Positions 63,633-64,000 of a stretch of DNA of 64,000 nucleotides are shown here, piece by piece. Origin of the DNA: Tyto alba (taxonomy: Eukaryota; Chordata; Aves; Strigiformes; Tytonidae); the NCBI RefSeq assembly GCF_018691265.1, contig NW_024881324.1, forward strand, positions 1,640,230 through 1,704,229. Reading direction: 5' to 3'. Made by a program: the position numbers and the translations under genes. Below the pieces are notes generated by a model that had not been told where the DNA came from, did not search any database, and saw only the letters and a list, made by a program, of their open reading frames with translations. Numbering within the stretch: position 1 is the stretch's first letter; each line of letters starts with the position of its first letter.

Positions 63633-63648
63633 AAAAAAAAAAAAAAAA
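63633..63648. repeat. poly(A) run, 16 nt
   Basis: A simple run of 16 A; another short A stretch lies just upstream at 63593-63601. Confidence 0.9.
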
Positions 63649-64000
63649 GCAAGTTGTCTTTGAAAAACTGCTCAGGAGCCACACTGTATAGGTTAATATG
63701 TTAAGACACTTTGATTCACTGCCCACCTGTGTTCACTGGAGCTTGTTAACAGCTTTATTTTTATCATATGTTAGCTGTCAGTCTGACATCCATCTATCCT
63801 TCATTTCACATGGCATTTCTCCAGGATGAGAACTAGTCAAAATATGTTTCTAAAATTCAAAATTTTACTTTCCTGGAAATGCACAAAAACACAAGTATGC
63901 AAGCTGTGCAGAGGGAAGAATAGGGACAGATGCATTTTCTAGCTCCACTGGAGTCTATTTCTACTCTCCTACTCTGTTTACTACTTATGTCTATTATCTT

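Larger units (their letters stand above)
35941..64000. other. AT-rich non-coding block, no gene seen
   Basis: No open frame has a recognisable domain. The longest is 171 codons (57776-58291, plus), which includes T-rich low-complexity sequence. The block holds purine-rich stretches (36730-37150 and about 60480-60800), a CpG-richer patch (42600-42815), ancient repeat relics between 42.9 and 63.4 kb, homopolymers and a long (GATA)n tract. Functional non-coding elements may be present but cannot be identified from one sequence. Confidence 0.65.

Overview
The window looks like bird nuclear DNA with no protein-coding host gene that I can support. It is AT-rich, every open stretch outside repeats is short, and no rRNA, tRNA, CRISPR array or operon-like packing is visible. 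Two features point to a bird. One is a long CR1 LINE whose 3' end carries the avian-type ATTCTATG octamer repeat. The other is a pair of about 1.07-kb solo LTRs whose sequence resembles an ERVL-like LTR family I recall from bird genomes outside the fowl lineage. The species cannot be told from the sequence.

Layout. Positions 1-18008 are AT-rich non-coding DNA with microsatellites, homopolymer runs, a few GC-richer patches and short degenerate ancient repeats. Positions 18009 to about 21090 hold a minus-strand, 5'-truncated CR1 LINE with recognisable endonuclease and reverse-transcriptase segments, all broken by stops and frameshifts. Positions 21091-27122 are non-coding. Positions 27123-28190 (minus) and 34866-35935 (plus) are two solo LTRs of one family. 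Each is bounded by TG...CA and by its own perfect 5-bp target-site duplication (TTCAT and AAAAT), so they are independent insertions; they lie head to head, 6.7 kb apart. Positions 35936-64000 are again non-coding. This last block holds a small CpG-richer patch near 42.6-42.8 kb, several old MIR-like and CR1-like relics, and a long (GATA)n tract at 62.4-62.6 kb.

The LINE and the LTRs are defective or solo copies, so nothing here acts together as a pathway. The window is best read as intergenic sequence or part of a very large intron. I found no new biological system. The points most worth a second look are the inverted LTR pair with a shared open frame, the frame-preserving decay of the CR1 reverse transcriptase, an apparent repeat-in-repeat nest at 29.06-29.29 kb, a recurrent 40-90-bp degenerate motif family, and the isolated CpG-rich patch.
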